In this document: one piece after another, positions 16,013 through 25,444 of the stretch
How positions within the stretch are numbered: position 1 is the first letter of the stretch
Layout of the letters: each line of letters starts with the position of its first letter
From: Sulfitobacter sediminilitoris
Lineage (GTDB): Bacteria; Pseudomonadota; Alphaproteobacteria; Rhodobacterales; Rhodobacteraceae
Length of the DNA stretch: 64,000 bases
Reading direction: 5' to 3'
Assembly: GCF_010667575.1 (NCBI RefSeq)
Contig: NZ_JAABNT010000001.1
Coordinates: 248,001 to 312,000 of the forward strand
Program-made: the position numbers and the translations under genes
Notes under the pieces: model-generated
The model's database searches: none
Seen by the model: the letters and a program-made list of their open reading frames with translations, nothing else
Told to the model about the DNA's origin: nothing

Positions 16013-17215
16013 TCAGGGCCGATGAGCAGCCTGATAAACTGCCCCCACTTCGGCCTTGATGATGCGCGCAATCAGGGCGCAATCTTCAAGCGAAAAGGTC
16101 AACGGCACCCGAATGTCGATGATCCCCGCCAACACGGCATCGCTCTGCGGCATCCGGGGTGCCTCAACATAGCGCCAACTGTCATAACGGCTGGTAAAGC
16201 CCACCGGCTCGGCCCCGCCAAACCATTTCAACTCGACCCCGCGTTTGAGACAGCGCGCCAGCACCTCTTCAACCGCTGCAGCGTCCCAACCCTTCAGCAA
16301 GAACTGGATCGACGACCCCACAATCGTCTCTTCCTCAGGCCGTTCGATCACCGTCAGACCGGGCGTGTCGCGCAGTCCCTTCTCAATCTCATAATACCTT
16401 TCGTTCCAGCGCTCCCGCTGAATGTCCAACTTGCGCAGTTGAGGCCGCAGGATCGCCGCCCGCAGATTGTCCATCCGGCCCGAGATATTGGGTGTCTCAT
16501 ATCGGATCGTGTCGAACGCTTCCTTGGGCGGTCCGGCCAGATGCCGCTCGTACATCATATATGACCCTGACAGAATCACCGCCCGCGCCGCGACCTCTGC
16601 ATCATCCGTCACGAACAGCCCGCCCTCACCGGAATTCACGTGCTTGTACGTCTGACAGGAATAACATCCGACCTTGCCTTGCGTCCCCGATGGCACACCT
16701 TTCCACGCAGCCCCCATCGTATGGGCGCAATCCTCGATCACTGTGATGTCAGCGGCATCGCAAATTGCCATCAGCGCGTCCATATCGGCCAGATGCCCCC
16801 GCATATGGCTCAGTAGCAGCACGTCAGCCTGATCCGCCTTGGCGGCCAGATCATCAAGATCAATCACCAGCTGTTCCGTGACACCCACAAAAACTGGTAC
16901 CGCTCCCACCGCTGCAATTGCCCCCGGCACTGGCGCCAGCGTGAAGGCGTTGGTCAGCACGCGGTCGCCGGGCTTCACTCCGACGGCCCTGAGGGCCGTC
17001 GCCATGGCGTACCCGCCCGAAGCCACCGCAAGGCAGTATTTCGCACCAACCTGCGCGGCAAACTCCTGCTCCAGCAGCACGGTCTCTGCCACCTCACCGG
17101 GCGCGGTGTTATAGCGGTGCAGGCGCCCCGAGCGCATCACCGCCACGGCCGCTTCGATCCCCTCCTCAGGGATCGGCTCTTGCTGGGTAAAACTGCCTTT
17201 GAATACCTCACTCAT
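16013..17215 (-). CDS. DegT/DnrJ/EryC1/StrS-family PLP aminotransferase
   Basis: This 400-residue protein is a PLP-dependent enzyme of the sugar-aminotransferase family. It shows the cofactor region CLAVASGGYAMATALRAVGV, the aspartate motif VIEDCAHTMGAAW (about residues 155-167), and the Schiff-base lysine in QTYKHVNSGEGG (about residue 190). Family members transaminate keto-sugars or keto-cyclitols. The active-site motif HVNSGEGG is close to, but not the same as, the usual TTGEGG. It overlaps the gph-like phosphatase by 4 bases and both diverge from glmU-glmS, suggesting amino-sugar work, perhaps for a surface glycan. Substrate is unknown. Confidence 0.85.
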   Translation of the reverse strand: MSEVFKGSFTQQEPIPEEGIEAAVAVMRSGRLHRYNTAPGEVAETVLLEQEFAAQVGAKYCLAVASGGYAMATALRAVGVKPGDRVLTNAFTLAPVPGAIAAVGAVPVFVGVTEQLVIDLDDLAAKADQADVLLLSHMRGHLADMDALMAICDAADITVIEDCAHTMGAAWKGVPSGTQGKVGCYSCQTYKHVNSGEGGLFVTDDAEVAARAVILSGSYMMYERHLAGPPKEAFDTIRYETPNISGRMDNLRAAILRPQLRKLDIQRERWNERYYEIEKGLRDTPGLTVIERPEEETIVGSSIQFLLKGWDAAAVEEVLARCLKRGVELKWFGGAEPVGFTSRYDSWRYVEAPRMPQSDAVLAGIIDIRVPLTFSLEDCALIARIIKAEVGAVYQAAHRP

Positions 17216-17889
17216 CGCACTGGCTCCCCGATCAGGTTGACCACAATACCATGCAAATCCGCGTAGTTTTCTAGCAACGCCTCAGGCTCCAGCGCCGCCA
17301 TGTCTCCGCCTGCCGGTCCGAAGGTAACAAGTACGCAAGGCACACCTGCCGCCCGCGCCGTCTTGCGGTCTGTGTCACTGTCACCAATCAACAGACACTT
17401 CTCAGGGTGTCCACCCGCCCGGCGCGCCGTCTCGAACAGGTGTTCGGGATCCGGTTTTCTGACCGCCAGCGTATCCGCCCCCAACATCGCATCGAAAGCG
17501 TCCCGCACCCCCAGCCGTGTCAGCAGGATATCGGCCAACCCTTCGGGTTTGTTTGTGCAGATTGCCACGCCAAATCCAGTGTCTTTCAGACCCGCGACAG
17601 CATCCATCGCGCCGGGATACAAAAACGTGTGGCGGTCGATATCCTCGGCGTAGGCCTCAAGCAGTCGCGGGTAATAGGCATCAATTGTCTCTGCGTCTTC
17701 ACTCCGCCCCAGCCGCTCCATCCCAAGCCGTAACATCGCGCGGCCGCCGCGCAAAGCCGTGCCGGCATCACGCCGGGCATCCAGCACATCACCCGCCCCC
17801 ATATCCCGAAAACATACGTTCGCAGCGGCGATCAGGTCGCCACTGGTATCGGCCAAAGTGCCATCAAGGTCGAATACAACTGTCTTCAC
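17212..17889 (-). CDS. gph: HAD-family phosphatase, phosphoglycolate phosphatase-like (GTG start)
   Basis: The 225-residue protein starts MKTVVFDLDGTLADTS, which is HAD motif I with the nucleophile and acid aspartates. Motif II is AICTNKPEG, the motif III lysine lies in AVRKPDPEHLF, and motif IV is LLIGDSDTDRKTA. These match Gph-type phosphatases that remove 2-phosphoglycolate formed in DNA repair or by Rubisco; sugar phosphates are also possible. GGAGG 8 bases before the GTG supports this start, and the frame upstream of it is antisense to glmU. The gene overlaps the aminotransferase by ATGA, so a sugar-phosphate substrate is conceivable. Confidence 0.85.
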   Translation of the reverse strand: MKTVVFDLDGTLADTSGDLIAAANVCFRDMGAGDVLDARRDAGTALRGGRAMLRLGMERLGRSEDAETIDAYYPRLLEAYAEDIDRHTFLYPGAMDAVAGLKDTGFGVAICTNKPEGLADILLTRLGVRDAFDAMLGADTLAVRKPDPEHLFETARRAGGHPEKCLLIGDSDTDRKTARAAGVPCVLVTFGPAGGDMAALEPEALLENYADLHGIVVNLIGEPVR

Positions 17890-18018
17890 CCGGAACCCTC
17901 CATGGGCGGAACCCCGCCCGCTGATGTTGCAACCCGCAACCTTGTTTGATCCCTGCCAGACTTGCGCGTCCGTGCCAAGCGCGTAAAGAGAGGCAAAGAA
18001 AAGAAGCACGAGTAGCCC

Positions 18019-19371
18019 ATGAACACTGCCCTGATCATCCTTGCCGCAGGCAAAGGCACGCGGATGAATTCGGACCTGCCAAAAGTCCTGCATCCCATCG
18101 CGGGCGAACCTATGTTGCTCCACGCCCTTGCCGCAGGTGAGACGCTGGCGCCGGAGGCGCGTGTGGTCGTGGCAGGTCACGGCGCTGAGCAGGTGCGCAA
18201 TGCGACGTTTGCCCACGACGCGCAGATCAAGGTGGTTGAACAGACCGAACAGCTTGGGACAGCCCATGCCGTTGCCCAAGCCCGACCCGCACTTTCCGGT
18301 TTCGACGGAATGGCGCTGGTGCTTTACGGCGACACGCCCTTTATCCAGGCAGAAACGCTGGAAAAGATGCGCGAGGCGCTGATGCAAAATGACGTGGTCG
18401 TTCTGGGTTTTGAGGCCGCGGACCCGGCCCGCTATGGCCGTCTGGTCATGGATGGCCAGCAACTCGACCGGATCGTTGAATACAAAGACGCCTCTGAAAA
18501 GGAGCGCATGATCACGCTGTGCAATTCCGGCGTTGTCGCCTGCAAGGCCGATCTGCTTTTCGACCTGATCGATGCCGTAGACAACAACAATGCGTCGGAA
18601 GAGTATTATCTGACCGATATCGTCGGCCTTGCCCGCGCACGCGGTCTTTCGGCGACAGCTGTGACTTGCGACGAATGGGAAACCGTCGGTATCAACTCCC
18701 GCGCTGAACTTGCACGCGCCGAAGCGGATTTTCAGGAACGTGCACGCGCCGCCCTTCTTGAGGATGGCGTGACACTTAGCGCGCCACAGACTGTTTTCCT
18801 TGCCCGCGACACGGTTATCGGCCGTGACAGCCTTGTTGAACCCAATGTTGTCTTTGGCCCCGGTGTAACGGTTGAATCGGGTGCGATCATCCGCGCCTTT
18901 TCTCATCTCGAAGGCTGCCATGTCTCTCGTGGGGCCATCATCGGACCTTATGCCCGCCTGCGGCCCGGCGCGGAACTCTCTGAAAACGTGCGCATCGGCA
19001 ACTTTGTCGAGATCAAGAATGCCCAGATCGCCGAAGGCGCGAAGGTGAACCACCTGAGCTATATCGGTGATGCCACCATAGGTGCGGCTGCAAATATCGG
19101 TGCTGGGACTGTGACCTGCAACTATGATGGTGTGATGAAACATCACACGCATGTGGGCGCAGGTGCCTTCATAGGCTCCAGCACCATGCTTGTCGCTCCT
19201 GTTTCGATTGGAGATGGGGCGATGACGGGCAGCGGTTCCGTGATCACCTCAGACGTGGAAGCTGACGCTTTGGCGCTGGCCCGCGCGCCGCAGGTAGAAA
19301 AACCCGGCATGGCACGCAAATTGTTCGAAATGTTAAAGGCCAAAAAGGCCAAAATGCAGCGAGGCAGCTGA
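18019..19371 (+). CDS. glmU: Bifunctional N-acetylglucosamine-1-P uridyltransferase / glucosamine-1-P acetyltransferase
   Basis: GlmU makes UDP-GlcNAc for peptidoglycan and lipid A in two steps. The N-terminal nucleotidyltransferase has LAAGKGTRMNSDLPKVLHPI (residues 8-27), GTAHAV and YGDTPF. The C-terminal half is a left-handed beta-helix of hexapeptide repeats with GPYARLRPGAEL, NFVEIKNA, NHLSYIGDATIG, CNYDG and GSSTMLVAPVSIGDGA. The length of 450 residues is normal. It is followed by glmS after only two bases, so the two steps around glucosamine-6-P are co-expressed. Confidence 0.98.
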   Translation: MNTALIILAAGKGTRMNSDLPKVLHPIAGEPMLLHALAAGETLAPEARVVVAGHGAEQVRNATFAHDAQIKVVEQTEQLGTAHAVAQARPALSGFDGMALVLYGDTPFIQAETLEKMREALMQNDVVVLGFEAADPARYGRLVMDGQQLDRIVEYKDASEKERMITLCNSGVVACKADLLFDLIDAVDNNNASEEYYLTDIVGLARARGLSATAVTCDEWETVGINSRAELARAEADFQERARAALLEDGVTLSAPQTVFLARDTVIGRDSLVEPNVVFGPGVTVESGAIIRAFSHLEGCHVSRGAIIGPYARLRPGAELSENVRIGNFVEIKNAQIAEGAKVNHLSYIGDATIGAAANIGAGTVTCNYDGVMKHHTHVGAGAFIGSSTMLVAPVSIGDGAMTGSGSVITSDVEADALALARAPQVEKPGMARKLFEMLKAKKAKMQRGS

Positions 19372-19373
19372 AA

Positions 19374-21194
19374 ATGTGTGGTATTGTCGGTGTATTGGGT
19401 GACCATGAGGTTGCGCCAATCTTGGTTGAGGCGCTGAAACGGCTTGAATATCGCGGCTATGACAGCGCGGGTATCGCCACCGTAAATGATGGCAAACTGG
19501 CCCGCCGCCGCGCCGTGGGCAAACTGGTGAACCTGTCTGATTTGCTGGTACATGAACCTCTGGCTGGCAAATCGGGAATTGGCCATACCCGCTGGGCCAC
19601 CCATGGTGCCCCCACCGTCACCAATGCGCATCCGCATCAGGCCGGCAAGGTCGCTGTCGTCCATAATGGCATCATTGAAAACTTCCGCGAATTGCGCGCC
19701 GAACTGGCCGATGCCGGGGTAGAGTTTGTCACGGAAACGGACACTGAAACCGTCGCACTGATGACCCATCGCTACATGACCGAAGGGGCCGATCCGGTGG
19801 AGGCCGCCAAGAAGACGCTGGCCCGCCTTGAAGGTGCCTTTGCCCTCGCCTTTCTTTTTGACGGATATGAAGACCTGATGATCGCCGCGCGCAAAGGCTC
19901 GCCCTTGGCCATCGGCTATGGCACAGGCGAGATGTTCGTGGGCAGCGATGCCATTGCGCTGTCGCCCCTGACAGACCGGATTTCCTATCTCGAAGAGGGC
20001 GATATCGCGGTCATCACCCGGACGTCGGTTGAAGTGACGGATGCGAACGGCAACCTTGCAAACCGGGCCATCCGCACCATCCAGATTGATGCGACGCGCA
20101 TCGACAAGGGTGGGCACAAACACTTCATGGCCAAGGAAATCGCTGAACAGCCGGGCGTGATCGGTCAGGCGATCTCGCATTACCTCAGCGACAGGGGCGA
20201 GATTATGCTGCCCGACGGCGGTATTGATTTCACCAAGGTGGATCGCATCACGATGGTGGCCTGCGGCACCGCCTCATACGCCTGTATGACGGCAAAATAC
20301 TGGTTCGAACAGATCGCCCGCATCCCCGTCGAGGTCGATGTCGCCTCTGAATTCCGCTACCGCGAACCACCGATCCCCGACCGCACGCTTGCTGTCTTCG
20401 TAAGCCAGTCGGGCGAAACTGCCGATACACTCGCTGCCCTGCGTTATTGCGATGGCAAGGCACAAAGCATCCTGTCGGTGATCAACGTGCCAGAATCGTC
20501 CATCGCGCGCGAAAGCGATCTGGCTTTGCCGATCTACGCGGGTGTCGAGGTTGGCGTAGCCTCGACCAAGGCCTTTACCTGCCAGTTGACCGTCCTTTTG
20601 CTGCTGGTTCTGAAGGCCGCAAACGACCGGGGCGTTCTGGACGATGCCGCACTGGCTGATCATATCAGCGCATTACGTGGCCTTCCTTCCGTCATCAACA
20701 CCGCGCTTGAACAGAACGACATGATGCGAAGCGCGGCCTACAAGCTTTCCTCGGCACGCGACGTGCTTTTCCTTGGGCGTGGCCAGATGTTCCCCTTAGC
20801 ACTTGAGGGTGCATTAAAATTAAAAGAAATCAGCTATATACACGCCGAAGCTTATGCGTCAGGTGAGCTAAAGCATGGGCCCATCGCACTTGTCGATGAG
20901 GAAGTTCCTGTTGTCGTTCTGGCCCCCAAAGACGCACTCTTTGATAAGACCGTCAGCAACATGCAGGAAGTCATGGCGCGCAAGGGCAAGGTAATCCTTG
21001 TCTCGGATGCCGACGGTCTGTCAGAGGCCAGCCATGGCGTCTGGGAGAGCATCGAGATGCCGAAGGTCGCTGACATACTGGCGCCGATCCTTTACGCGAT
21101 CCCGGCCCAGCTCCTTGCCTATCATACGGCAGTGGCCAAGGGTACTGATGTAGATCAGCCAAGAAACCTCGCCAAATCGGTGACTGTGGAATAG
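19374..21194 (+). CDS. glmS: Glutamine-fructose-6-phosphate aminotransferase
   Basis: GlmS makes glucosamine-6-phosphate from fructose-6-P and glutamine, the first committed step to UDP-GlcNAc. The nucleophile Cys follows the start Met (MCGIVGVLG). The glutaminase domain has HTRWATHG and NAHPH, HNGIIENF and TDTE. Two SIS domains follow with ACGTASYA, SQSGETADTLAALR, STKAFTCQL and the C-terminal HAEAYASGELKHGPIALVDE. The protein ends in KSVTVE, the usual C terminus. No ribozyme or leader is present upstream because glmU immediately precedes it. Confidence 0.98.
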   Translation: MCGIVGVLGDHEVAPILVEALKRLEYRGYDSAGIATVNDGKLARRRAVGKLVNLSDLLVHEPLAGKSGIGHTRWATHGAPTVTNAHPHQAGKVAVVHNGIIENFRELRAELADAGVEFVTETDTETVALMTHRYMTEGADPVEAAKKTLARLEGAFALAFLFDGYEDLMIAARKGSPLAIGYGTGEMFVGSDAIALSPLTDRISYLEEGDIAVITRTSVEVTDANGNLANRAIRTIQIDATRIDKGGHKHFMAKEIAEQPGVIGQAISHYLSDRGEIMLPDGGIDFTKVDRITMVACGTASYACMTAKYWFEQIARIPVEVDVASEFRYREPPIPDRTLAVFVSQSGETADTLAALRYCDGKAQSILSVINVPESSIARESDLALPIYAGVEVGVASTKAFTCQLTVLLLLVLKAANDRGVLDDAALADHISALRGLPSVINTALEQNDMMRSAAYKLSSARDVLFLGRGQMFPLALEGALKLKEISYIHAEAYASGELKHGPIALVDEEVPVVVLAPKDALFDKTVSNMQEVMARKGKVILVSDADGLSEASHGVWESIEMPKVADILAPILYAIPAQLLAYHTAVAKGTDVDQPRNLAKSVTVE

Positions 21195-21218
21195 CCGAAG
21201 CAACCAAAAGGGACGTAG

Positions 21219-21773
21219 ATGGCCAAGCAATTCGACGAGATCAACGACGATCATCGCCAATTCATCGAAGCCCAGCAGATCTTTTTCTGCGGCACCGCAG
21301 CAGATGAGGGTCGTGTGAACATCTCTCCCAAGGGGATGGATTCGTTACGCGTTTTGGGGCCGAACCGGATTATCTGGCGCAACTGGACAGGCTCGGGCAA
21401 CGAAACCGCCGCCCATCTGGCATTGCATAACCGGATGACCCTGATGTGGTGCGGCTTTGAAAAGCGACCGATGATTATGCGCGCCTATGGAACCGCCCGC
21501 ACTCTGCACCCCCGTGATGCAGATTTCGATGCGCTTAACCTCGATTTTCCGCCCAGCGACGGCGCGCGTCAGATCTACGACATGACGGTCGAGATCTTGC
21601 AGACATCCTGCGGGTTTGCAGTGCCATTCTACGATTACAAAGGGCCGCGCGATGTGCTGAAACAGTGGACCGAAGACAAAGGCCCGGACGGCATCGCAAC
21701 CTACTGGAAAGAGCGCAACCAGCGCACCATCGACGGGCTGGCCACGCACATTCTGGACGATACGGATGCATGA
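21219..21773 (+). CDS. Pyridoxamine 5'-phosphate oxidase-like (PPOX) FMN protein
   Basis: A 184-residue split-barrel flavoprotein-like protein. The segment FFCGTAADEGRVNISPKGMDSLRVLGPNRIIWRNWTGSGNETAAHL matches the FMN-binding core of PPOX-domain proteins of unknown substrate. C-terminal features of true PdxH (substrate site RxH) are not evident, so pyridoxine biosynthesis is unlikely. It follows glmS after 24 bases and overlaps the AlkD-like gene by 8 bases. Confidence 0.82.
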   Translation: MAKQFDEINDDHRQFIEAQQIFFCGTAADEGRVNISPKGMDSLRVLGPNRIIWRNWTGSGNETAAHLALHNRMTLMWCGFEKRPMIMRAYGTARTLHPRDADFDALNLDFPPSDGARQIYDMTVEILQTSCGFAVPFYDYKGPRDVLKQWTEDKGPDGIATYWKERNQRTIDGLATHILDDTDA

Positions 21774-22461
21774 ACCCTATCTCGCCCAGCTTCGGGAGCA
21801 GGCCGATCCTGCACGCGCGGCAGATATGCAGAAATATCATAAGGTTGAGCGGGAATACCTTGGCCTGTCGAACCCTCAGATCGATGAGCTGACCAAAGCA
21901 TGGCGCAAGGAGCTGGACACTGACACACGTGTCGCTTTGGCTGATGCGCTATGGCGGACGAACATCTTTGAGGCGCGCCTCGCCGCAGCTAAGTCACTGA
22001 CGCAGGCGCGCATCCGGCCCGATGACACCGCAGCGTGGAATGTAATTGTTTCGTGGGTGCCTGATTTTGACAGTTGGGCCATCGCCGATCACGCCTGTAT
22101 GGCAGGGCAAAAGCGACTGGTCGCAGATCCGTCACGGCTGGATGAGGTCGAGACGTGGGTGCGCTCCGATCATTTGTGGACGCGGCGTGCGGCGCTTGTG
22201 ATCACCCTGCCCTTGACCAAGCAAAACCACCCGAAACCTGCCGAGCTTGAGGCACGCGACCGCATTCTTGGCTGGGCTGCAGAGATGGTGCCGGACCATC
22301 GTTGGTTCATTCAGAAAGCCATTGGATGGTGGCTGCGCGACCTGTCAAAGCACGACGAAGCGCGCACGCGGGCGTTCGTGGAAAAGCATGGCGAGAATTT
22401 GAAGCCGTTCGCGGTAAAAGAAGCGCTGCGGCATCTGCGAAAGACGCAAAAGCCGGACTGA
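21766..22461 (+). CDS. AlkD-like DNA alkylation repair protein
   Basis: The 231-residue protein is built of helical HEAT-like repeats with the family pattern KYHKVEREYLGLSNPQID, ALADALWRTNIFEARLAAAKSL, WVPDFDSWAIADHACM, HLWTRRAALVITLPLTK and FIQKAIGWWLRDLSK. AlkD-type glycosylases release bulky or charged N3/N7-alkyl purines without base flipping, using an Asp and Trp residues lining the cleft; D and W in WVPDFDSW and WWLRD are present. The start overlaps the previous gene. Repair activity is inferred from family only. Confidence 0.88.
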   Translation: MHEPYLAQLREQADPARAADMQKYHKVEREYLGLSNPQIDELTKAWRKELDTDTRVALADALWRTNIFEARLAAAKSLTQARIRPDDTAAWNVIVSWVPDFDSWAIADHACMAGQKRLVADPSRLDEVETWVRSDHLWTRRAALVITLPLTKQNHPKPAELEARDRILGWAAEMVPDHRWFIQKAIGWWLRDLSKHDEARTRAFVEKHGENLKPFAVKEALRHLRKTQKPD

Positions 22462-22497
22462 TCAAACGCAACAGCTCCCCGGCCTAAGTGTTTGATC
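22460..22497. repeat. Inverted repeat between convergent genes
   Basis: GATCAAAC and GTTTGATC pair perfectly over 8 bases with a 22-base loop, directly after the alkD-like stop and before the end of the convergent lipoprotein gene. It could act as a weak two-way terminator. No U-run follows. Confidence 0.35.
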
Positions 22498-22528
22498 TCA
22501 AGTTCCGTTTCCCGGTTGCCCCAGCGCT

Positions 22529-23059
22529 TTACCCTTCCAGCGCCACTTCGACCTCAGTCAAATCTGTCAAGGACGCTTCAATCAGGCGAAGCGCCGCAAG
22601 AGACATGCGGCTGCCCGCCGTTGCCGGGCCATCAAGCGGCAGAAGCGTGACCAAGGATGACTTACCATTCGCCGGATTTGTCACGCGGCCTTGTGCCTCT
22701 TCCTTGACCAAGGGTGTTTTCAGCCAAAGTCCGGGTTCGGTTGGACTCCCCAGCGACACGACGGTCGTTCCCAAGGCCCGGGTTGGCTGCGCGGGTGCAG
22801 CGGTGGCCGCAGCGCGTTGTTCGGGGGTCGTTGTGTCCAACGCCTCTGCCGTCCGCGCCGCGGGCGGTGGTGGCGGCGCTGCCGTCGCCGGGGCAAGCGC
22901 GGTTTCCGTCACTATCGCTTCTGCCGGTACAAAGGGGTCAGCCGGAGCCTCAGACACCTCTGCCCTGCCCCCAAGACCGATCCTGTCCGCCAGTCCGCCC
23001 ATCTGGGCACAAGCCGTCAACGACAGCGCTGCTGCACCTGATATCAAAAAACGTTTCAT
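22529..23059 (-). CDS. Predicted lipoprotein with Ala/Pro-rich linker
   Basis: The 176-residue protein has a lipoprotein signal peptide: [21 protein letters not shown] with the lipobox LTAC, so Cys17 should be lipidated. A low-complexity Ala/Pro/Thr region (about residues 35-90, including a run of five Pro) forms a flexible linker. The C-terminal 70 residues ([31 protein letters not shown] and a following LVTLLPLDG) look like a small RlpA- or barwin-like fold, but I cannot name it. Divergent from moaA. Envelope location is secure, function is not. Confidence 0.78.
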   Translation of the reverse strand: MKRFLISGAAALSLTACAQMGGLADRIGLGGRAEVSEAPADPFVPAEAIVTETALAPATAAPPPPPAARTAEALDTTTPEQRAAATAAPAQPTRALGTTVVSLGSPTEPGLWLKTPLVKEEAQGRVTNPANGKSSLVTLLPLDGPATAGSRMSLAALRLIEASLTDLTEVEVALEG

Positions 23060-23144
23060 ATCCCGAACCTATCCCTGCCCGGTCCGCCCATCAATCGCCC
23101 AAATGCTGCTTGCCCGCAGATCAGCGGGCGATTACCTATGTGCT

Positions 23145-24152
23145 ATGACAGCTCCTCTTATTGATCCATTCGCACGTGCAATCACCTATCTGCGGGTCTC
23201 CGTGACTGACCGCTGTGATTTCCGCTGTGTCTATTGCATGTCTGAAAACATGACCTTCCTGCCCAAGAAGGAACTGCTGACGCTGGAAGAACTGGACCGC
23301 ATGTGCTCGACTTTCGTGGGTCTGGGTGTGGAGAAGCTACGGATCACCGGCGGCGAACCATTGGTGCGGCGTGACATCATGACCTTCTTCAATGGCATGA
23401 CCCGTCATTTGGATAGCGGCGCGCTGAAGGAACTGACATTGACGACCAATGGCAGTCAGTTGGAGCGGTTCGCCGACCAGCTTTATGCCGCTGGCGTGCG
23501 CCGCGTGAATATCTCGCTCGATACGCTGGATGACCAAAAGTTTGCCGACATCACGCGCTGGGGGCGTCTGCCTCAGGTGCTGCGGGGGGTCGATGCTGCG
23601 CAAAAGGCGGGACTGCGGGTCAAGATCAATGCTGTCGCATTGAAGGGATTTAACGAAGACGAATTGCCCACCATCACCGCATGGTGTGCCGAACGCGACA
23701 TGGACCTGACCTGGATCGAGGTGATGCCGATGGGCGATCTGGGCAACGAAGACCGGTTGGGCCAGTACTGGTCTCTAAAGGACGTACGCGCCCGCTACGC
23801 CGAACATTATACCGTCACCGATCTGGCCGAACGCACCGGCGGCCCTGCCCGCTATGTGCGGCTTGAGGAAACCGGCCAGAAGATCGGCTTTATCACGCCG
23901 TTGAGCCATAATTTCTGCGAGAGTTGCAACCGGGTACGGCTGACCTGCACAGGTGAGCTCTATATGTGCCTTGGCCAGGAGGATATGGCTGACTTGCGCG
24001 CGCCCCTGCGTGCCGCGCCTCAGGATAGCGCGCCCTTGGAAGAGGCTATTCGCGCGGCCATCAATCTCAAACCCAAGGGCCACGACTTTGACTATTCCCG
24101 CCAGCGGCTGGACGGCCAGATGCCCCGCCACATGAGCCACACCGGCGGCTGA
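23145..24152 (+). CDS. moaA: GTP 3',8-cyclase, molybdenum cofactor biosynthesis
   Basis: MoaA is a radical SAM enzyme that with MoaC turns GTP into cyclic pyranopterin. The N-terminal cluster motif CDFRCVYC follows VSVTDR, as expected. The second cluster ligands are [19 protein letters not shown] near residue 260-280, and the C terminus ends in the conserved Gly-Gly. With ATG at 23145 the protein has 335 residues, the normal length. A long in-frame extension upstream is antisense to the lipoprotein gene and should not be included. No Moco riboswitch was seen upstream. Confidence 0.97.
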   Translation: MTAPLIDPFARAITYLRVSVTDRCDFRCVYCMSENMTFLPKKELLTLEELDRMCSTFVGLGVEKLRITGGEPLVRRDIMTFFNGMTRHLDSGALKELTLTTNGSQLERFADQLYAAGVRRVNISLDTLDDQKFADITRWGRLPQVLRGVDAAQKAGLRVKINAVALKGFNEDELPTITAWCAERDMDLTWIEVMPMGDLGNEDRLGQYWSLKDVRARYAEHYTVTDLAERTGGPARYVRLEETGQKIGFITPLSHNFCESCNRVRLTCTGELYMCLGQEDMADLRAPLRAAPQDSAPLEEAIRAAINLKPKGHDFDYSRQRLDGQMPRHMSHTGG

Positions 24153-24160
24153 GCCGATCC

Positions 24161-25444
24161 ATGGCCGCGCCTTTCCTGTATCGTGCATGGGTCGCGGCCT
24201 CCATGCTGCTGGTCCCTTTCTTTGCCCGGACTGAAACGCGTAAGCTGCGCCGCGCAGGTGTTTCCGTGTCACGCGCACACGAAAAGCTGGGCCATGCCAC
24301 GCAGCCACGTCAGCAAAATGGCCCCTTGATCTGGTTTCACGCGGCATCGGTCGGAGAGAGCCTTTCAGTGCTCGCTCTTATTACCCGGATGGGACGTGCC
24401 CTGCCTGACGCACAGTTTCTTATCACTTCTGGCACGGCCACATCTGCCAAGCTGGTGCAGGACCGCCTTCCGCCACGTACGGTGCATCAGTTCGCCCCTC
24501 TTGACGCGCCCGGCCCCTTGAAACGCTTTCTGAAGCACTGGCGCCCGGATGCGGCGATCTTCGTGGAAAGCGAGCTTTGGCCCCAGATGCTGCGCCGCAC
24601 CTACGAGAGCGGCGCGAAACTGGCACTGCTCAATGCACGCCTGTCACAAAAGTCCATGGAAAGCTGGCGCAAACGGCCCGCATTCGCCCGCTATGTACTT
24701 GAGGTGTTCGAACTGATCCTGACCCAGAATGACAAGATGGCCGAGGCCATGGTCGCAATGCACGCACCGCCCCAACGCGTGGCACGAGGCATCAACCTCA
24801 AATCCATGTCGGATCCGCTGCCCGTAGATCAAGACGCTCTCTTCGAAGCCCGCGCCGCCCTTGGCCATCGGCCTGTCTGGGTCGCGTCCTCGACACATCC
24901 GGGCGAAGAAGACGTTGTGCTGGAGGCCCACAAGCGCCTTCTGGCCACCCGTCCTGACCTGCACCTGATCCTCGCGCCCCGCCATCCCGAACGCGGACAA
25001 GAGGTGATGAACCTCATCTCTGACGCGGGTCTCGGCGTGACCCGTCGCTCTTTGGGGGATGCACCCGGTGACCAAGTCTATCTGGCGGACACGATGGGGG
25101 AATTGGGAACCTGGTACGCCTTTACAGATATCGTCTTTCTCGGCGGATCACTCCATCCCATTGGGGGCCATAACTCGTTCGAAGTCGCTCAATCCGGGGC
25201 CACGGTCCTGTCTGGCCATCATGTAACGAATTTCGCTGAGACGTTCCAGGAAATGCAAGACCTTGGTGCTGCACAGTTGATATCGGATGCCAGCGATCTG
25301 GCCGAGAAAGTCGATGCGCTGCTTTCCGATGACGACGCCCGCAGGCAAGCCTGCGACGCTGCACGCGCCTTTGCCGAAGGTCAGACAGGCCAGTTGGACA
25401 GCATCGCAGAGCGGTTGATCAACGTCTTGGAGCTTGCCGGATGA
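24161..25444 (+). CDS. waaA: 3-deoxy-D-manno-octulosonic acid transferase
   Basis: WaaA (KdtA) adds Kdo from CMP-Kdo to lipid IVA at the inner membrane. The 427-residue protein has an N-terminal membrane-anchor region (YRAWVAASMLLVPFFAR), then WFHAASVGESLSVLALI containing the catalytic Glu, and FVESELWPQML with the second conserved Glu. The C-terminal Rossmann half has APRHPERG, DTMGELGTWYAFTDIVFLGGSLHPIGGHNSFE, diagnostic of the family. It starts 8 bases after moaA and its stop overlaps the next glycosyltransferase by ATGA, so an LPS-core transcript is likely. Confidence 0.95.
   Translation: MAAPFLYRAWVAASMLLVPFFARTETRKLRRAGVSVSRAHEKLGHATQPRQQNGPLIWFHAASVGESLSVLALITRMGRALPDAQFLITSGTATSAKLVQDRLPPRTVHQFAPLDAPGPLKRFLKHWRPDAAIFVESELWPQMLRRTYESGAKLALLNARLSQKSMESWRKRPAFARYVLEVFELILTQNDKMAEAMVAMHAPPQRVARGINLKSMSDPLPVDQDALFEARAALGHRPVWVASSTHPGEEDVVLEAHKRLLATRPDLHLILAPRHPERGQEVMNLISDAGLGVTRRSLGDAPGDQVYLADTMGELGTWYAFTDIVFLGGSLHPIGGHNSFEVAQSGATVLSGHHVTNFAETFQEMQDLGAAQLISDASDLAEKVDALLSDDDARRQACDAARAFAEGQTGQLDSIAERLINVLELAG

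Noticed and set aside
17890-19152. Long minus-strand open frame upstream of the gph-like gene
   Set aside because: It is antisense to glmU, and the phosphatase motif I begins right at the GTG with a strong ribosome site.
19360-19373. glmS ribozyme
   Set aside because: Only two bases separate glmU and glmS; the ribozyme is known from Gram-positive bacteria.
22488-23144. In-frame extension of moaA upstream
   Set aside because: It is antisense to the lipoprotein gene and lacks any MoaA similarity; the ATG at 23145 gives the normal protein.
23060-23144. Moco riboswitch before moaA
   Set aside because: The gap of 85 bases is too short and shows no matching stems.
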